Assembly (NCBI GenBank): GCA_900095095.1
Contig: FMBT01000483.1
Location: 1-20,000, forward strand
Length of the DNA: 20,000 nucleotides
From: Fragilariopsis cylindrus CCMP1102
Lineage: Eukaryota > Bacillariophyta > Bacillariophyceae > Bacillariales > Bacillariaceae
Direction of reading: 5' to 3'
Under the pieces are notes generated by a model. That model did no database searches and was not told the origin of the DNA. It saw nothing but the letters and a program-made list of their open reading frames with translations. Shown one piece after another: positions 17,979 to 20,000 of the stretch (its first letter is position 1; each line of letters starts with the position of its first letter). A program made the translations under genes and the position numbers.

Positions 17979-19619
17979 ATGAAATTCCTATCTATTGCTC
18001 TTGCCGCCCTTGTTGGTGTGTCGGAAGGCCGAAAGGTCGTTAATACAGCCGAATTTAACCACCGTATTACAAACAATATGGTAAACAAATCTGTTCTCTT
18101 AAAGGGAGCTAGACCATACAACATGAATGCTATTCGTCACCTTGAAGAAGAAGAAGAGAATGCCTTCGAAATTACCGGAGAATACAGTATCCAATTTAAC
18201 AATTGTATCTCGATGACGGTTCAAAATGCTGATATTGCAGAAGATGCGAATCTTATCGAGATGGTTGAAAATGGTGATTTGGTTTCTGATAAGGATTACA
18301 TTCTATTCAACGTCTGTAAGACTGAATACTGTTCGTACTACGGCGAAGATGATAAGATGACCTTCATCGCTGATGTTGGTACCTACTTCCAGGCCATCTC
18401 ACAATATTTACCTGCTAAGGTCGAAGAATACTGTGAGGCCTGTGAGGAGAACTACGACTACTGTTACGCTATGTCTACTGGCGCTCAGTACTACCCTGAG
18501 GGATACGAACCTGAAGAGGAAGAAGAAGAAGCCGAAGAAGAAGAAGAGGAGTCTGAAGATGAGGAAGATGGTGATGATGAAGATGATGGTGAAGATGATG
18601 AAGATCGTCGTCTTGCCAAGAAGGTCAACCGCAAGTTGAAAAAGAACAAGAACCGTAAACTTGCCGAAAACCAAGTTTTGAAATTTGTGGACTGTGGTAT
18701 GTGTAAGGATTATGAATGTCTTGACTTCCATGACAAATCCTCCAACGGATACTACGACGAAGACGGCGAATACGTCGACGCTGAACTTGATGATGCTATG
18801 GAATGGTTAGACGGATTCTCTGAATGTGCTGAAACCAACGCCTACATGGACGATTACCTAATCTATTCCAACCTTATGTGTAACGCAGAAGGTACCGGTC
18901 TTGAAATTGGTCTTTTCTTAGATGAAGATTGTTATATGTACTCATCCAAGCTTGCATTTTCTGATATCATGCAGGATGCTGATACTACCTACTTCAACAT
19001 GATCTCTGACGTTGTCGAATTTACTTTCACCAACGACGGAATTGAATGTTACAATCCTGAAATTGTATGGTACAACGAGGTTGATTACTACTACGAACAA
19101 ATGGAAGCTGCCGAAAATGGCGAAGAAGAAGAAGAGGAGGAAGAAGAAGATGATGGCGAAGCACCAGAAGCTGCTGAATGGTGTCAAGAATTGGTCCAAG
19201 AAGATGTCGCAGTTGATATTGACGACTGTGGTGGATATGAAGCGGAAGAAGCCGAAGATAGTGATGATGATTATGCCGCAAAATACGACTGGTTCAAATC
19301 CGAACTTACACAAGAACAATCCGAAGCGATTGGTGCTGTATGTACTGTTTACACAAGTGAAGCATCCAACGACGATGCTGCTGGTGGAAGTTCCTCCGGA
19401 TACACACCACACACTGTATACAACGGAGAAAATGGTAGTCTGTTCAACTACGACAAGGCATCCAGTGGAAATGGTGGTATGTCTGGTGGTGCTATCTTCG
19501 GTGTCATCCTTCTTCTTGTCTGTGTTGCTGGAGGTGCCGCTGCATTCTTCACGAAGAAGTCTGGAAGTAATGCTGATAAGAAGAAACCACTTATCAATGA
19601 AGAAGGTACCATGGCATAA
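17979..19619 (+). CDS. Acidic, cysteine-rich type I membrane protein, diatom-type, function unknown
   Basis: A 546-residue protein with a signal peptide (about residues 1-17, MKFLSIALAALVGVSEG). The lumenal/extracellular part is rich in Glu and Asp with recurring paired cysteines: FNVCKTEYC, EEYCEACEENYDYC, DCGMCKDYEC. Two acidic runs occur, about 178-207 and 380-393. Between the repeated halves is a basic patch with RRL and two RKL motifs (about 210-228). Near the C-terminus is one membrane segment (about 504-525, GAIFGVILLLVCVAGGAAAF), followed by a short basic tail KKSGSNADKKKPLINEEG. This layout resembles diatom secretory-pathway or cell-wall-associated proteins, but no enzyme domain is seen. 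More codons end in C than in neighbouring genes (AAC, TAC, GAC, TTC), suggesting high expression. Confidence 0.85.
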   Translation: MKFLSIALAALVGVSEGRKVVNTAEFNHRITNNMVNKSVLLKGARPYNMNAIRHLEEEEENAFEITGEYSIQFNNCISMTVQNADIAEDANLIEMVENGDLVSDKDYILFNVCKTEYCSYYGEDDKMTFIADVGTYFQAISQYLPAKVEEYCEACEENYDYCYAMSTGAQYYPEGYEPEEEEEEAEEEEEESEDEEDGDDEDDGEDDEDRRLAKKVNRKLKKNKNRKLAENQVLKFVDCGMCKDYECLDFHDKSSNGYYDEDGEYVDAELDDAMEWLDGFSECAETNAYMDDYLIYSNLMCNAEGTGLEIGLFLDEDCYMYSSKLAFSDIMQDADTTYFNMISDVVEFTFTNDGIECYNPEIVWYNEVDYYYEQMEAAENGEEEEEEEEEDDGEAPEAAEWCQELVQEDVAVDIDDCGGYEAEEAEDSDDDYAAKYDWFKSELTQEQSEAIGAVCTVYTSEASNDDAAGGSSSGYTPHTVYNGENGSLFNYDKASSGNGGMSGGAIFGVILLLVCVAGGAAAFFTKKSGSNADKKKPLINEEGTMA

Positions 19620-20000
19620 GAAGTTTATTTATTTATAAATAGTCGGTCGAAGATCGTATATCGACTTGACTTATATAACAACTTCATTTATAGAGAGTAT
19701 GCACAAATCGGATTGGACAACAACATCATTAATTGCTTGCATTGCACTGCATTGCATTGATGATGATGACGATGCCCATTTAGAGTTCGATTTTCGTACA
19801 CCTTATTGTTTAGTGAAAAATTGATCAGAAAAAAAAAAGTACAAATGTGAAACAACCCCCCCCCCAACAAATAAAAATATATAATATATAATAATATCTG
19901 TATAAAATAATATTATCTTTTATCTTAAAAGCCAGAAATTTCTCTTTGAATAGTTTTCAGCTTGTGAAATCTTATGCATTTTCGTGTCGCTTAGCCTTAA
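19620..20000. other. 3' region after the acidic protein, homopolymers only
   Basis: No gene is seen. AT-rich sequence with an A10 run (19829-19838), a C10 run (19856-19865) and ATA repeats. It probably contains the 3' untranslated region of the acidic protein gene. Confidence 0.5.
19856..19865. repeat. C10 homopolymer
   Basis: Ten consecutive C in otherwise AT-rich downstream sequence, about 240 bp after the stop codon of the acidic protein. Confidence 0.9.

Noticed and set aside
18942..19412. 156-codon minus-strand frame with Phe-rich runs
   Set aside because: Antisense shadow of the acidic protein; Phe runs are the complement of Glu codons.

Overview
The window looks like nuclear DNA of a diatom (photosynthetic stramenopile). 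Three things point there. Several pre-sequences are a signal peptide followed by a phenylalanine-containing cleavage site of the ASAFAP type, clearest in the haem-synthesis enzyme and weaker in the helicase. There are spliceosomal introns of about 250 bp. The acidic, paired-cysteine type I membrane protein at the right end is of a kind familiar from diatoms. The DNA is AT-rich and crowded with triplet microsatellites that become poly-D, poly-S, poly-E, poly-N and poly-Q in proteins. I cannot name the species.

Layout, left to right: (1) 3' part of a prolyl 4-hydroxylase-like gene (1-880, +), ending in SDEL. (2) A methyltransferase-like gene (1354-2955, -), probably with a secretory/plastid pre-sequence. 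(3) A PEX6-type AAA ATPase (3517-7524, +). (4) A conserved-looking gene of unknown function (7765-8971 or farther, -). (5) Uroporphyrinogen decarboxylase hemE, plastid-targeted (9702-10958, +). (6) A RING/TRAF-type zinc-finger coiled-coil protein (11218-12150, -). (7) A mitochondrial-type [2Fe-2S] ferredoxin with three exons (12530-13983, +). (8) A short inverted RING pseudogene fragment (14264-14389, +). (9) A SAP plus DEAD-box RNA helicase, probably plastidial (14690-17180, -). (10) The acidic membrane protein (17979-19619, +). The nine main genes alternate strand without exception, so intergenic spaces alternate between convergent and divergent.

The genes do not form one pathway. They are housekeeping functions of different compartments: ER or secretory route (prolyl hydroxylase, acidic protein), peroxisome (PEX6), plastid (hemE, helicase, perhaps the methyltransferase) and mitochondrion (ferredoxin).

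The most notable pattern is that genes 1, 2, 4 and 9 cannot be read in one frame, although protein similarity or coding character continues across each break. Many breaks coincide with short homopolymers and would be explained by a single base gained or lost. The neighbours PEX6, hemE, RING, ferredoxin and the acidic protein are fully open over kilobases. The breaks are therefore either recent gene decay or clustered consensus errors; the sequence alone does not decide. I see no tRNA, rRNA, CRISPR array or complete transposon.
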